The position numbers and the translations under genes were made by a program. A DNA stretch of 64,000 nt from Pseudoalteromonas sp. P1-9 (GTDB lineage: Bacteria; Pseudomonadota; Gammaproteobacteria; Enterobacterales; Alteromonadaceae): assembly GCF_001399975.1 (NCBI RefSeq), contig NZ_LKBD01000018.1, forward strand, positions 1 through 64,000, given 5' to 3'. The notes under the pieces are model-generated. The model was not told the DNA's origin, made no database searches, and worked only from the letters and a program-made list of their open reading frames with translations. Of this stretch, positions 26,886 to 36,193 are shown piece after piece; the first letter of the stretch is position 1; each line of letters starts with the position of its first letter.

Positions 26886-27326
26886 TTAGTCCCCATAAAG
26901 GCTTTCAAAATAGCTTTCTAAGATAATTTGTGCCGACATGCTATCTACTTTATCTTTCGCTAAATTTCGATAGCCACCGTGATCAAATAAGCGTGCTTTT
27001 GCATCCGTCGTGGTAAGGCGCTCATCTTGCACTTCAACTTGATAACCGAACATGCCATGCAAGCGTTTTGCAAACTTCTTGGCTTTAAAGGTTACTTCTT
27101 GGTTGGTGCCATCCATATTGAGCGGTAAGCCGACTATTAATAAATCAGGCTGCCATTCATCGAGAATTTTTTTTACGTTGTCCCAATTTGGAATACCGTC
27201 TTTTGCAGCGACAGCGCTAAGTGCGGTTGCCGTACCTGATATTTCCTGACCTACGGCAATGCCAATGCTTTTGGTACCAAAATCAAAACCAATTAGTGTA
27301 CGTTGCCCGATAGGGTTTTTACTCAT
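26886..27326 (-). CDS. ruvX: Holliday junction resolvase-like RuvX (YqgF)
   Basis: A 146-residue RNase H-fold nuclease of the YqgF family, involved in pre-16S rRNA 5' processing and possibly DNA recombination. It begins with the [16 protein letters not shown] motif carrying the first catalytic Asp, has VGLPLNMDG, and ends with the ERLTT motif and a [12 protein letters not shown] helix. Its ATG directly follows the yqgE stop, in the conserved rsmE-gshB-yqgE-ruvX order. Confidence 0.95.
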   Translation of the reverse strand: MSKNPIGQRTLIGFDFGTKSIGIAVGQEISGTATALSAVAAKDGIPNWDNVKKILDEWQPDLLIVGLPLNMDGTNQEVTFKAKKFAKRLHGMFGYQVEVQDERLTTTDAKARLFDHGGYRNLAKDKVDSMSAQIILESYFESLYGD

Positions 27327-27896
27327 TTACGCATTTCCTGAATAGAGAGAAAGTTTATCGATATCAATGCCTAAACTCTCTATTGCTTTTTGCCAACGCA
27401 AGTGCGCTGGTGTATTAAAAATAATCTCAGGGTCGGCAGGTACGGTAAGCCAAGTATTTTCGACCAGTTCTTTTTCAAGCTGACCGGGATCCCAACCTGC
27501 ATAGCCTAAGGTAATCAGAAATTGATCTGGTGCTTCATGGCTTGTCAGCTCGTGAAGCACATCTTTCGAGGTAGTGATCATAATATCAGAGCTAATATTC
27601 GAGCTTGAACTATAACCTGGCTTGGTACTGTGCAATACAAACCCTCGGTCAGTGTGAACTGGACCGCCCGACATTACTGCTACGCTACTGTTAGTTGCCA
27701 TCTTGTTATTCTCGATATCTATTTGGTCGAGTAACTCGCCCACCGTAAGATTGGTGGGTTGATTAATAACCAGCCCCATTGCCCCAGATTCATTGTGCTC
27801 ACAAATGTAAGTCACGCTGTGTTTAAAGCGTGGGTCGGGCATGTTTGGCATTGCAACTAAAAAGGTATTTTGTAATGACTGGGTTTGATTACTCAT
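27327..27896 (-). CDS. yqgE: YqgE/AlgH family protein
   Basis: A 189-residue protein of the UPF0301 (AlgH) family of unknown function, almost always beside ruvX. Typical sequences are FLVAMPNMPDPRFKHSVTYICEHNESGAMG, MSGGPVHTDRGFVLHS and the LGYAGWDPGQLEKE motif. The ATG at 27896 is preceded by AAGGTG at good spacing, while the upstream in-frame GTG at 27905 lies inside that site. Confidence 0.94.
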   Translation of the reverse strand: MSNQTQSLQNTFLVAMPNMPDPRFKHSVTYICEHNESGAMGLVINQPTNLTVGELLDQIDIENNKMATNSSVAVMSGGPVHTDRGFVLHSTKPGYSSSSNISSDIMITTSKDVLHELTSHEAPDQFLITLGYAGWDPGQLEKELVENTWLTVPADPEIIFNTPAHLRWQKAIESLGIDIDKLSLYSGNA

Positions 27897-27925
27897 TGAT
27901 TGCACCTTTTGTATTATCTTCAGCT

Positions 27926-28879
27926 TTAAGTATGCGCCACTTTTTGCTCAATTGCGTCGAATAACTTACCGGTAATTGAAATATCAAATGCCGCTTCAAT
28001 TTCTTTTACGCACGTTGGTGCAGTAACATTAATCTCAGTAAGCCTATCGCCAATAATATCAAGACCGACAAAAATTAAGCCTTTTTCAACTAATGTTGGC
28101 GCCACTGCTTCGGCAATTTTGCGTTCTACATCGGTAATCGGGCGTGCTTCGCCTCGGCCACCGGCTGCTAAATTACCGCGGGTTTCACCGCCTTGTGGAA
28201 TACGCGCTAAGCAATAGGGAATCACTTCACCATTAACTACCAATACGCGCTTATCACCATCTTTGATCGCTGGAATGTAATTCTGTGCCATTGCATATTG
28301 GCTGCCGTGTGCTGTTAATGTTTCGCAAATAACGCCAATATTTGGGTCATCTTGTTTTACGCGGAAAATTGACGCGCCACCCATACCGTCAAGTGGTTTC
28401 AGAATAATGTCTTTGTGCTCTTCTAAAAACGCGCGAAGATGTGCCTGTTCACGAGTCACCAGTGTGTCTGGTGTATGTTCACTAAACCACGCAGTAAATA
28501 GTTTTTCGTTAGCGTCACGTAAGCTTTGCGGTTTGTTAATTACGAGAGTACCCGCTTGCTCAGCGCGCTCTAACAGGTAAGTTGCGTAAATATATTCGGT
28601 ATCGAACGGTGGATCTTTACGCATTAAAATCACGTCTAAATCAGCTAGAGCAATGGTTTGCTTGTCTTCAAGTTCATACCATTTTTCGGTGTTATCAAAC
28701 ACGGTAGCAACAGACGACGTTGCGAAACTTTGCCCACCACGTAAAAACAAGTCATTCATTTCCATGTAATGAATTTCATAGCCGCGTTTTTGCGCTTCGA
28801 GCATCATGGCGAAGCCGGTGTCTTTTTTGATATTAAATCCAGCAATAGGATCAGAAATGATGCCAAGCTTAATCGTCAT
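27926..28879 (-). CDS. gshB: Glutathione synthetase
   Basis: A 317-residue ATP-grasp enzyme that joins gamma-glutamylcysteine and glycine. Typical elements are IKLGIISDPI at the start, MRKDPPFDTEY, KPLDGMGGASIFRV (ATP loop), RIPQGGETRGNLAAGGRGEAR and the C-terminal FVGLDIIGDRLTEINVTAPT. I start at ATG 28879, which has an AGGAAA ribosome site seven bases before it; the ATG at 28900 is farther from any such site. Confidence 0.96.
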   Translation of the reverse strand: MTIKLGIISDPIAGFNIKKDTGFAMMLEAQKRGYEIHYMEMNDLFLRGGQSFATSSVATVFDNTEKWYELEDKQTIALADLDVILMRKDPPFDTEYIYATYLLERAEQAGTLVINKPQSLRDANEKLFTAWFSEHTPDTLVTREQAHLRAFLEEHKDIILKPLDGMGGASIFRVKQDDPNIGVICETLTAHGSQYAMAQNYIPAIKDGDKRVLVVNGEVIPYCLARIPQGGETRGNLAAGGRGEARPITDVERKIAEAVAPTLVEKGLIFVGLDIIGDRLTEINVTAPTCVKEIEAAFDISITGKLFDAIEQKVAHT

Positions 28880-28933
28880 GTTAGTTTCCTTTATTTTCAA
28901 CTCTCTATGTTATGGGGATGCTTGCAGCTTAAA

Positions 28934-29677
28934 TCAAGCTAAATCACCGTAGACAAGCTGCAGCGCAGAGAGAACAGTAAGTGCTGCAGTCTCAGTACGC
29001 AGTACACGTGGTCCTAACTTTATATCAACAAAGTCTGCGGTTTTTGTTGCTGCAATTTCTGCATCGGTAAATCCGCCTTCTGGGCCAACCACAAAGCGCA
29101 TTGCTGTGGCATTAAAGTTTGCAAGTTTATCAATGGTTTTAATGCTGTGCTCAGCACGTGGGTGCAGGGTGAGCTTTGTTTCGTCGCTTGGCTGGGTTAG
29201 CCATTGCTCTAATTTTATTGGTGGGTGAACAACGGGCACAAAGTTGCGGCCTGATTGCTCCGCTGCGGCAATTGCGATTTTTTGCCATTGCTGGTGTTTC
29301 TTTTCAAGGCGTTCACCTTGTAATTTAACACCGCAGCGCTCGCTAAATAATGGGGTGATTTCAGTAATACCAAGCTCTACTGATTTTTGAATGGTGAACT
29401 CCATTTTTTCGCCGCGCGAAATTCCTTGCCCTAAGTGGATTTTTAGCGGTGACTCACTGGTGACATTGTGAAATTCATCAACGCTAACATACACATTTTT
29501 TTTATTGGCTTGTGAAATGGTGCACAAGTATTCGCCACCTTCACCGTTAAATAAGCTAACCTGTTGACCTGGTTGCATTCTTAGAACGCGACCTATGTGT
29601 CCTGCGGCATCATCGCCGAGTTGTAATTCTGTGCCGACTTCAATAGTGCCGGCTTGGTAGATATGGGGAATGCGCAT
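28934..29677 (-). CDS. rsmE: 16S rRNA m3U1498 methyltransferase RsmE
   Basis: A SPOUT-class methyltransferase of 247 residues that methylates U1498 of 16S rRNA. It has the N-terminal PUA-like domain (RIPHIY...GRVLRMQPGQ) and the C-terminal knot with VGPEGGFTDAEI and LGPRVLRTETAAL. It is the first gene of the minus-strand cluster with gshB, yqgE and ruvX, and is divergent from an ABC exporter. Confidence 0.95.
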   Translation of the reverse strand: MRIPHIYQAGTIEVGTELQLGDDAAGHIGRVLRMQPGQQVSLFNGEGGEYLCTISQANKKNVYVSVDEFHNVTSESPLKIHLGQGISRGEKMEFTIQKSVELGITEITPLFSERCGVKLQGERLEKKHQQWQKIAIAAAEQSGRNFVPVVHPPIKLEQWLTQPSDETKLTLHPRAEHSIKTIDKLANFNATAMRFVVGPEGGFTDAEIAATKTADFVDIKLGPRVLRTETAALTVLSALQLVYGDLA

Positions 29678-29750
29678 AATGACTCTCAGCGATTAATATG
29701 CTTATATGGTATGAAAAGCGCAATAACAAAGGCAAGTAATAAAGGCAGTT

Positions 29751-30650
29751 ATGACAACAATTCTTGAGGTTAAGAAGCTTAGTAAGTATTTCTCGGACTT
29801 TTGTGCAGTCGATAAAATTGATTTCAAAGTGACTAAAGGTTCGTGTTTTGGTTTGTTAGGACCAAATGGTGCGGGCAAAACCACCACCATCGAAATGCTT
29901 GAAGGGATTTTAACGCCAACATCCGGCGATATTTTATTTAACGGTCAGGGAATTACACGAGAAGATTTTCAAAAGCTGGGTATTCAGTTTCAGCATACCG
30001 CGTTGCAAGATTATTTAACGGTACGAGAAACGCTCAATTTGTTCTCGTCGTTTTATAAAAAGACAGTGCCAACCGACGACCTCATTACGCAATGTCAGTT
30101 AACAGACTTTATTAATGTTGATCACCGAAAGTTGTCGGGCGGGCAAAAGCAGCGTTTGCTATTGGCGTTGGCATTAATTAACGACCCAGAACTTATTTTT
30201 TTAGATGAGCCAACCACCGGACTCGACCCCCATAGCAGGCGCTTATTTTGGGATTTAGTAAATGATATTAAAGCGGCGGGCAAAACCATTTTATTGACGA
30301 CCCATTATATGGATGAAGCCGAGTACTTATGTGACCAAATTGCGATTATGGATAAGGGACAGATTATCGCGATGAATAGCCCTGAAAACCTATTGAGAGA
30401 GCATTTTAAAGGATCATTAATATCGTTACCAAAGCAAAATGTATCGTCACAAATTTCGTTTACGAATGCTCATTACAGTCAAGACAGTGTGCTTATTCAT
30501 AGTGATAATACCGAGGCCACATTAGCTAAGTTGTTAACGGAGCAAATTTCATTGCAGGGGCTGCAAGTTAAGTCGGCTAATTTAGATGATTTATTCCTAA
30601 AGTTAACAGGTCACGCATTACACACTAACGAGGAAAAAGCAGATGTTTAA
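29751..30650 (+). CDS. ABC-2 type exporter, ATPase subunit
   Basis: A 299-residue ATPase with Walker A GPNGAGKTTT, signature LSGGQKQR, Walker B LIFLDEPTTGLD and a switch His in TTHYMDEAEYLCD. The sequence is of the multidrug or NodI-like exporter ATPase type. The C-terminal 80 residues are divergent. The substrate is unknown. It overlaps the permease gene by eight bases and is divergent from rsmE. Confidence 0.88.
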   Translation: MTTILEVKKLSKYFSDFCAVDKIDFKVTKGSCFGLLGPNGAGKTTTIEMLEGILTPTSGDILFNGQGITREDFQKLGIQFQHTALQDYLTVRETLNLFSSFYKKTVPTDDLITQCQLTDFINVDHRKLSGGQKQRLLLALALINDPELIFLDEPTTGLDPHSRRLFWDLVNDIKAAGKTILLTTHYMDEAEYLCDQIAIMDKGQIIAMNSPENLLREHFKGSLISLPKQNVSSQISFTNAHYSQDSVLIHSDNTEATLAKLLTEQISLQGLQVKSANLDDLFLKLTGHALHTNEEKADV

Positions 30651-31656
30651 ACGATTTTTTGCTGTTTTAGTGGCGCGTAATTTAGAGTTTTTCCGCGACC
30701 GCTCGGCGCTCGGTTGGAATTTAGCATTTCCTATTTTGTTAGTTGTTGGGTTTGCCTTTATCTTTAAAAATGATAACCCGACACTGTTTAAAATTGGCTA
30801 CGTAGGTGATTTACAGCAACACAGTATTAGCCAGTATAAGCATTTAGAGTTTATTGAGTATCAAGATAAAAGTGTGGCAATCGAAAAACTGCGCCAACAT
30901 AAACTGGATTTACTGGTGAGCTTTGATGCAAAACAGTATTGGGTAAATTCAAGTTCGGCAAATGGTTATATTGCAGAAAAATTGCTACTTGCTGAAACAA
31001 CACAAGCAACCGCGCAGTTTGTAAAAGAGGCAATAGAAGGCCAAGAAATACGCTATCTTGATTGGGTTGTGCCCGGAATTTTAGCGATGAATATGATGTT
31101 TTCTTGTTTGTATGGCGTGGGTTATGTAATTGTACGTTATCGTAAAAACGCAGTGCTAAAGCGTTTAAGTGCCACGCCATTAAAGCCGGTAGAATTCCTG
31201 GCAGCGCAAATCGTTTCGCGTTTATTGATTGTTGTGGCATTAACGTCCGCCATATTCGTAGCCTGTCATCTTATTTTTGATTTTTATTTAATCGGCAGTA
31301 TGTTGTGGTTATTAGTGCTGTGCGTACTCGGTGCGTTTTCACTAATTTCGCTATCGTTACTGATCGCGTGTCGTTCTGAGTCGGAAGAATTTACCGGTGG
31401 CATTCTCAATTTAGTGTCATGGCCGATGATGATGTTGTCGGGAGTGTGGTTTTCACTTGAAGGCAGCCCGGCATTTGTACAGGCAATTTCTCAGGTATTT
31501 CCGCTTACGCAAATGTTGATTGGTGCGCGTGCCGTGATGTTAGAGGGGGCAGGGTTTGTTGAAATTGCACCACAGCTGTTTATTCTCATCGGGCAAAGTG
31601 TGGTGTTTCTATTGCTTGGCGCTCTATTCTTTAGCTGGAAAGGGCAAACGCGATAA
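30643..31656 (+). CDS. ABC-2 type exporter, permease subunit
   Basis: A 337-residue membrane protein of the ABC-2 family: one N-terminal transmembrane helix (near 24-44), an extracytoplasmic domain of about 120 residues, then five or so helices from residue 145. Motifs include DWVVPGILAMNMMFS, KRLSATPLKPVEFLAAQI and the late LNLVSWPMMMLSGVWFSLEGSP. It forms the exporter with the preceding ATPase. The substrate cannot be told from sequence. Confidence 0.88.
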   Translation: MFKRFFAVLVARNLEFFRDRSALGWNLAFPILLVVGFAFIFKNDNPTLFKIGYVGDLQQHSISQYKHLEFIEYQDKSVAIEKLRQHKLDLLVSFDAKQYWVNSSSANGYIAEKLLLAETTQATAQFVKEAIEGQEIRYLDWVVPGILAMNMMFSCLYGVGYVIVRYRKNAVLKRLSATPLKPVEFLAAQIVSRLLIVVALTSAIFVACHLIFDFYLIGSMLWLLVLCVLGAFSLISLSLLIACRSESEEFTGGILNLVSWPMMMLSGVWFSLEGSPAFVQAISQVFPLTQMLIGARAVMLEGAGFVEIAPQLFILIGQSVVFLLLGALFFSWKGQTR

Positions 31657-31690
31657 ACCGCGCTTGCTCAAATTCCAATTAAAGCAGATG

Positions 31691-32587
31691 TTACAGCGAG
31701 AACAAACGCAGTAGTAAAATTCCTATCGCAATATGAACAGCAAGCTCAATACTGGCGATGCCGATGTTGTCTTGTTGTTCCACTTCAATGTTGTTTTGTA
31801 CTTTTGGTAGTGCCAGTTTTAATATCAATAATGCGGTAATTTGGTGCAGCGCAACAAACACAACCACGTTTAATAAAATCATAATGATATTGTCGATAAA
31901 GTTACCAGCAATAAACTGAATACTGGCAAGTGCCGCAAAAATTGCTAGCGATAACGCAGTCATGCGTGATGCAAAGCGCAAGCCTATTGACGTATTGTCG
32001 TAGGCAAAATAAGTTTGCATTGAAGCGCCTTGATTGGTGGCGGCAAAGCGTTTCTCTTGCCAGCGAGTATGCAGCAAAATAATAAATTGAATGGCAATAA
32101 ACGCGATAATATCAATCAGTAAAGTATTAAAGTTTGTCGCTTTAGACCATTTGTAAAGACCAAGCACAATGATTGAATTTGCCAGCAATACGCCGGTATC
32201 GATGAGTGCTGCGCATACATTGCGCTTCTCTATTGCCCTTGCTTCATTAAAATCTCTTAGAATGAGGCGGTTATGGATCCACTTACCAAACCAAATAAAC
32301 ACTAATGCAAGCGCGAGTGCGATAGCCATGTGCGGTAAACTTTCTTGCCATTGCGACAAGTCAAATTCCCTTGCAATAAAACTAACAACTAAAATAATGC
32401 TGAAAATAGAAGACGCATAACTAATGCCCATAGCAAAGTTATCTTTTTTCGCTAATTCATCCATTAAATCATGTTCGCTGCTGTCGGCTTGTAATTGCTT
32501 TTTAACCACCATTAAAACAACCAAAACCAATAGTACGGTGATGGCGAATGCGACTAAAAGATCGTTAGATAGACTGATATAAGACAT
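31691..32587 (-). CDS. DUF350 domain-containing membrane protein
   Basis: A 298-residue inner-membrane protein with about eight predicted helices. It contains two copies of the DUF350 pattern: LLVAFAITVLLVLVV...KKDNFAMGISYASSIFSIILV in the first half and a second copy (TSIGLRFASRMTALSLAIFA) in the second. The function of the family is unknown. It is monocistronic and divergent from glnE with 69 bases between. Confidence 0.7.
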   Translation of the reverse strand: MSYISLSNDLLVAFAITVLLVLVVLMVVKKQLQADSSEHDLMDELAKKDNFAMGISYASSIFSIILVVSFIAREFDLSQWQESLPHMAIALALALVFIWFGKWIHNRLILRDFNEARAIEKRNVCAALIDTGVLLANSIIVLGLYKWSKATNFNTLLIDIIAFIAIQFIILLHTRWQEKRFAATNQGASMQTYFAYDNTSIGLRFASRMTALSLAIFAALASIQFIAGNFIDNIIMILLNVVVFVALHQITALLILKLALPKVQNNIEVEQQDNIGIASIELAVHIAIGILLLRLFSL

Positions 32588-32656
32588 AAAAATAGCTTTC
32601 TTTTTTGCTAAGATACTGGATAGCTTTAGAATTTAGTTTAAGAGTGTAAGTAAGTT

Positions 32657-35449
32657 ATGGAGTTAGCACAAGGTTTACAACAACTGGGGCAGCAGCGATT
32701 TAATGAGATTTTCGCAGATAAGCAAGCTGAACCAAATGTAGTGGCACTATTAGCGTTGAGCGACTTTGCTTTTCGTATATTGGCGCAGCATCCACACTTT
32801 ATAGACTATTTACACAATGACCAATGGCTTGCATCGCGCGATACGAGCGCTGTTTTTGATACGCAATCACTTGCTCAGATTGCAGAAAGCGATGCATTTC
32901 AAACGCTCAGAGAATATCGCAATTTACATTGGTTAAAGCTTGCATACCTTGATCTTGTGCTTAAAAATGATATTCGCGACAGCATTAGTTACACCTCTCA
33001 ATTAAGTGAACAGTTAATAGACTCAGCCTATCGCTGGGCATATGCGCAGGTTGCTAGCGTTTGGGGTAAGCCTACTGATGAACAAGGGGATGCCATGCCG
33101 ATGTTGATTTTAGGCATGGGCAAGCTAGGCGGCTATGAGCTAAATTACTCGTCAGATATCGACCTGATATTTACGTATCCGTACCAAGTTGAAACCCAAG
33201 GTGGGCGTAAATCGTGTGAAGCCCAAGTTTTTTTTACGAAAGTAGCGCAAAAAACCATTGCAGCATTGAATCAAGTTACACCGGAAGGACAGGTTTTCCG
33301 CGTTGATATGCGTCTTCGACCATTTGGCGACAGCGGCCCATTAGTTATGAGCTTTAATGCAATGGAAGAGTATTACCAAGAGCAAGGTCGTGATTGGGAG
33401 CGCTATGCTATGTTAAAGGCGCGGTTACTTGGTACTGAATCAAGCTATTGGCAAGAGTTTTATGACTTACTAAGGCCTTTTGTTTATCGTAAATACATAG
33501 ATTTTTCGGTGATTGAATCGCTTCGAAAAATGAAAGCACTTATCGCACAAGATGTGCGTCGTAAAGGACTTACTGAAAACATTAAACTTGGTGCTGGTGG
33601 CATTCGTGAAGCCGAGTTTGTGGTGCAAGCGCTACAAATGATCCGAGGAGGGCGCGAGCCGAGTTTACAGGTGCAATCATTTTGCAAAGCGCTGCAAGCA
33701 TTAGCAAAGCTTAATGAAGTACCACAAGATGTTGCTAATACATTAACTGACGGATATTTGTTCTTACGCCGTATTGAGCAATATTTACAGCAATTTGACG
33801 ATAAACAAACACAGACATTGCCACAAGAAGACATTGGCCAAATGCGTTTAAGTGCCTTGTTAGAAACGTCAAATTATGGTGATGCAATAGCATTGATTAA
33901 CCAACAAATGCGACTTATTCACGATGAGTTTAATGCCATGATAGGTGCGGAGGACGATGATGAACAAGATGTCGACTCACGCTATGAACTGCTGTGGGAA
34001 AAACCAAGTATTGAGGTGATTAGTTCGCATCAGTTGTTTGGGCAAAATATCGAGTTTTTTAATATCGTTTATGATTTTAAAGTGTCGGGAACCAAGCGGA
34101 AATTGGGCGGACGCGGGCGCGATGTGCTTGATAAATTGATGCCGCTATTACTACAGCAAGCAGATAAATGCGGTTGTGAATCGAGTATTCTTAAGCGCGT
34201 ACTCGCTGTGGTAGAGAAAGTGATTTCACGTACAGCGTATTTGGAGTTATTGCTAGAAAATCCAGGGGCGCTAAATCAGCTATTTAAACTCTGCGCGCAT
34301 AGCAAATGGATAGGCGATCATTTAGCCTGTTATCCTATTTTGCTGGATGAATTAATCGACCCAGCCCAACTTTATAAAACCTTGCCGTTAAGTGGCTATG
34401 AGCAGGAAATCCGTCAGTACTTTTTACGTATCGATGAAAATGACTTAGAGCTGCAAATGGAGGCATTGCGTCAGTTTAAACAAACGCATCAATTACGTAT
34501 TGCCGCAGCAGATGCCACCGGTGTGCTCGATGTTATGAAAGTAAGCGATCACCTTACAGCATTATCAGAAGCGATAGTGGCTCAGTGTGTTAATCTGGCT
34601 TGGCAGCAAATGGTAACGCGTTTTGGCTATCCACCTGAGGCCAATGATGATGAAAAAGGCTTTGCAGTTATCGCGTATGGCAAAGCGGGTGGGGTAGAGC
34701 TAGGCTACGATTCTGATCTTGATTTGGTATTTGTGCATAACTGTGATGGTGTTGGGCAAACTAATGGCGATAAACAAATTGATGCGCGCCAGTTTTATTT
34801 GAAGTTAGCACAGCGTTTATTGCACTTATTTAATACTCGTACAGCCTCTGGCATTCTTTATGAGCTTGATACACGCTTACGCCCTGAAGGAGCGTCAGGT
34901 TTATTGGCGATTAATATTGAGACCTTTCGTGAATATCAGCTAAAACAAGCATGGACATGGGAACATCAGGCGCTAGTAAGAGCGCGCATGACCTACGGGC
35001 AAGCGTCGTTACATGCACGTTTTAATGAAATTAGAAATGAAGTGCTGTCGCGTCAGCGTGATGAACAAAAATTACGTGAGGACGTGGTAAAGATGAGGCA
35101 AAAAATGCGAGACCATTTAATTAAAGGCAGTGGTGCTGAGTTTGATATTAAACAAGGCGTGGGGGGCATGGCAGATATTGAGTTTTTGGCGCAATATTTT
35201 GTCTTAAAAAATGCCTATGCTCAGCCAAAAATCACTCAGTATTCCGATAATATACGTATATTTGCCAGTGCAGCAGAGCATGATTTTATTGAGCCTATTG
35301 AAATGCAGCAGTTAACGTCAGCATATTGCGATTATCGCGAGCTCTATCACCAAGTGAGTTTACGCCAAGAAGCGAAGCTAGTGAGCCTTGAAAGCGTGCA
35401 AAACGATGTAAGCGCCGTTACGACAATTTGGCAAAAGTACTTAGCTTAG
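32657..35449 (+). CDS. glnE: Bifunctional glutamine synthetase adenylyltransferase/adenylyl-removing enzyme
   Basis: A 930-residue enzyme (E. coli 946) that adds AMP to, or removes it from, a Tyr of glutamine synthetase in response to PII and glutamine. There are two nucleotidyltransferase domains. The N-terminal removing domain has GMGKLGGYELNYSSDIDL near residue 153, and the C-terminal adding domain has AYGKAGGVELGYDSDLDLVF near 672. Each carries the DxD metal motif, and each is followed by a GlnD-PII-like helical linker (GGIREAEF and GGMADIEF). The end overlaps the converging TcpQ-like gene by four bases. Confidence 0.97.
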   Translation: MELAQGLQQLGQQRFNEIFADKQAEPNVVALLALSDFAFRILAQHPHFIDYLHNDQWLASRDTSAVFDTQSLAQIAESDAFQTLREYRNLHWLKLAYLDLVLKNDIRDSISYTSQLSEQLIDSAYRWAYAQVASVWGKPTDEQGDAMPMLILGMGKLGGYELNYSSDIDLIFTYPYQVETQGGRKSCEAQVFFTKVAQKTIAALNQVTPEGQVFRVDMRLRPFGDSGPLVMSFNAMEEYYQEQGRDWERYAMLKARLLGTESSYWQEFYDLLRPFVYRKYIDFSVIESLRKMKALIAQDVRRKGLTENIKLGAGGIREAEFVVQALQMIRGGREPSLQVQSFCKALQALAKLNEVPQDVANTLTDGYLFLRRIEQYLQQFDDKQTQTLPQEDIGQMRLSALLETSNYGDAIALINQQMRLIHDEFNAMIGAEDDDEQDVDSRYELLWEKPSIEVISSHQLFGQNIEFFNIVYDFKVSGTKRKLGGRGRDVLDKLMPLLLQQADKCGCESSILKRVLAVVEKVISRTAYLELLLENPGALNQLFKLCAHSKWIGDHLACYPILLDELIDPAQLYKTLPLSGYEQEIRQYFLRIDENDLELQMEALRQFKQTHQLRIAAADATGVLDVMKVSDHLTALSEAIVAQCVNLAWQQMVTRFGYPPEANDDEKGFAVIAYGKAGGVELGYDSDLDLVFVHNCDGVGQTNGDKQIDARQFYLKLAQRLLHLFNTRTASGILYELDTRLRPEGASGLLAINIETFREYQLKQAWTWEHQALVRARMTYGQASLHARFNEIRNEVLSRQRDEQKLREDVVKMRQKMRDHLIKGSGAEFDIKQGVGGMADIEFLAQYFVLKNAYAQPKITQYSDNIRIFASAAEHDFIEPIEMQQLTSAYCDYRELYHQVSLRQEAKLVSLESVQNDVSAVTTIWQKYLA

Positions 35450-36024
35450 AGAGTTGCTTTAACGCAGTTATCACGCACATAGCGGGTTGGATTTTCAGTG
35501 ATAACTGCGGTGCTGTGTTTATAACAGAAAAAGCCGTACACCGTGTTTTCGAAGTCACTGTCGATGGCTTTAGAAACTTGGTACAGGGTTGTTATAAAGG
35601 TTTCGTCTACGCGAAAGTTATCTTTAATGACGTAATCTTTGTCGAGATACCACAAAAATTCAATGCCTTCTTGCTTGGCAAAATCCGACATCACTTCTTT
35701 TAATGTATCACCCTTATCGAAGCGGCGCGCTTTAATTTCACCGCGCCAATGCGCTGGAATTTTGTTTGAGGTACGGCGTTGACTTAGTTGCTCAGCTAAA
35801 GAGCTGTCGGGTTCGCCTAACTGAATGACGTATTTCTCGCGTTCAGTCATCGAGCTTAAGGTGCTGCGAAAACTATTATAAAAGTTAGATAAGCCCTCTG
35901 CTGCTGCATTTGATTTGTTAGCTTCTAATACTGGCCCTTTGCCAAGTAGAAGATACAGTGCGGCCGCAATTAAGATAAAACCCAAAGATAAATGTTTAAT
36001 CCAAAACCACACAACGACACTCAC
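35446..36024 (-). CDS. TcpQ-domain protein with N-terminal membrane anchor
   Basis: A 192-residue protein with one N-terminal hydrophobic segment (residues 8-28), probably a signal anchor or uncleaved signal. The C-terminal part (about 85-190) matches the TcpQ pattern found in pilus and secretion accessory proteins: FDKGDTLKEVMSDFAKQEGIEFLWYLDKDYVI. Such domains are thought to bind peptidoglycan or outer-membrane parts. The start is GTG (36024), without a clear ribosome site. No pilus cluster is nearby, so it appears as an orphan, and its 3' end overlaps the glnE end by four bases. Confidence 0.7.
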   Translation of the reverse strand: MSVVVWFWIKHLSLGFILIAAALYLLLGKGPVLEANKSNAAAEGLSNFYNSFRSTLSSMTEREKYVIQLGEPDSSLAEQLSQRRTSNKIPAHWRGEIKARRFDKGDTLKEVMSDFAKQEGIEFLWYLDKDYVIKDNFRVDETFITTLYQVSKAIDSDFENTVYGFFCYKHSTAVITENPTRYVRDNCVKATL

Positions 36025-36193
36025 AATGATTAAATATAAAGCAAGTCAATAATAGCCGTAACCTAACACTAATTTGCATAATACTTAATTCGTATTTTTA
36101 GATAATAAGCTAACAGTGATAACGCTTTATCTGCTTTTTGACAGACCGAAATGAAAAGTCGCTTTGTAATTTGAAGTACAAAACGGCTATGTA

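Noticed and set aside
35428..35703. Open frame on the plus strand opposite the TcpQ-like gene
   Set aside because: It is the antisense of a better supported gene and has no family resemblance.
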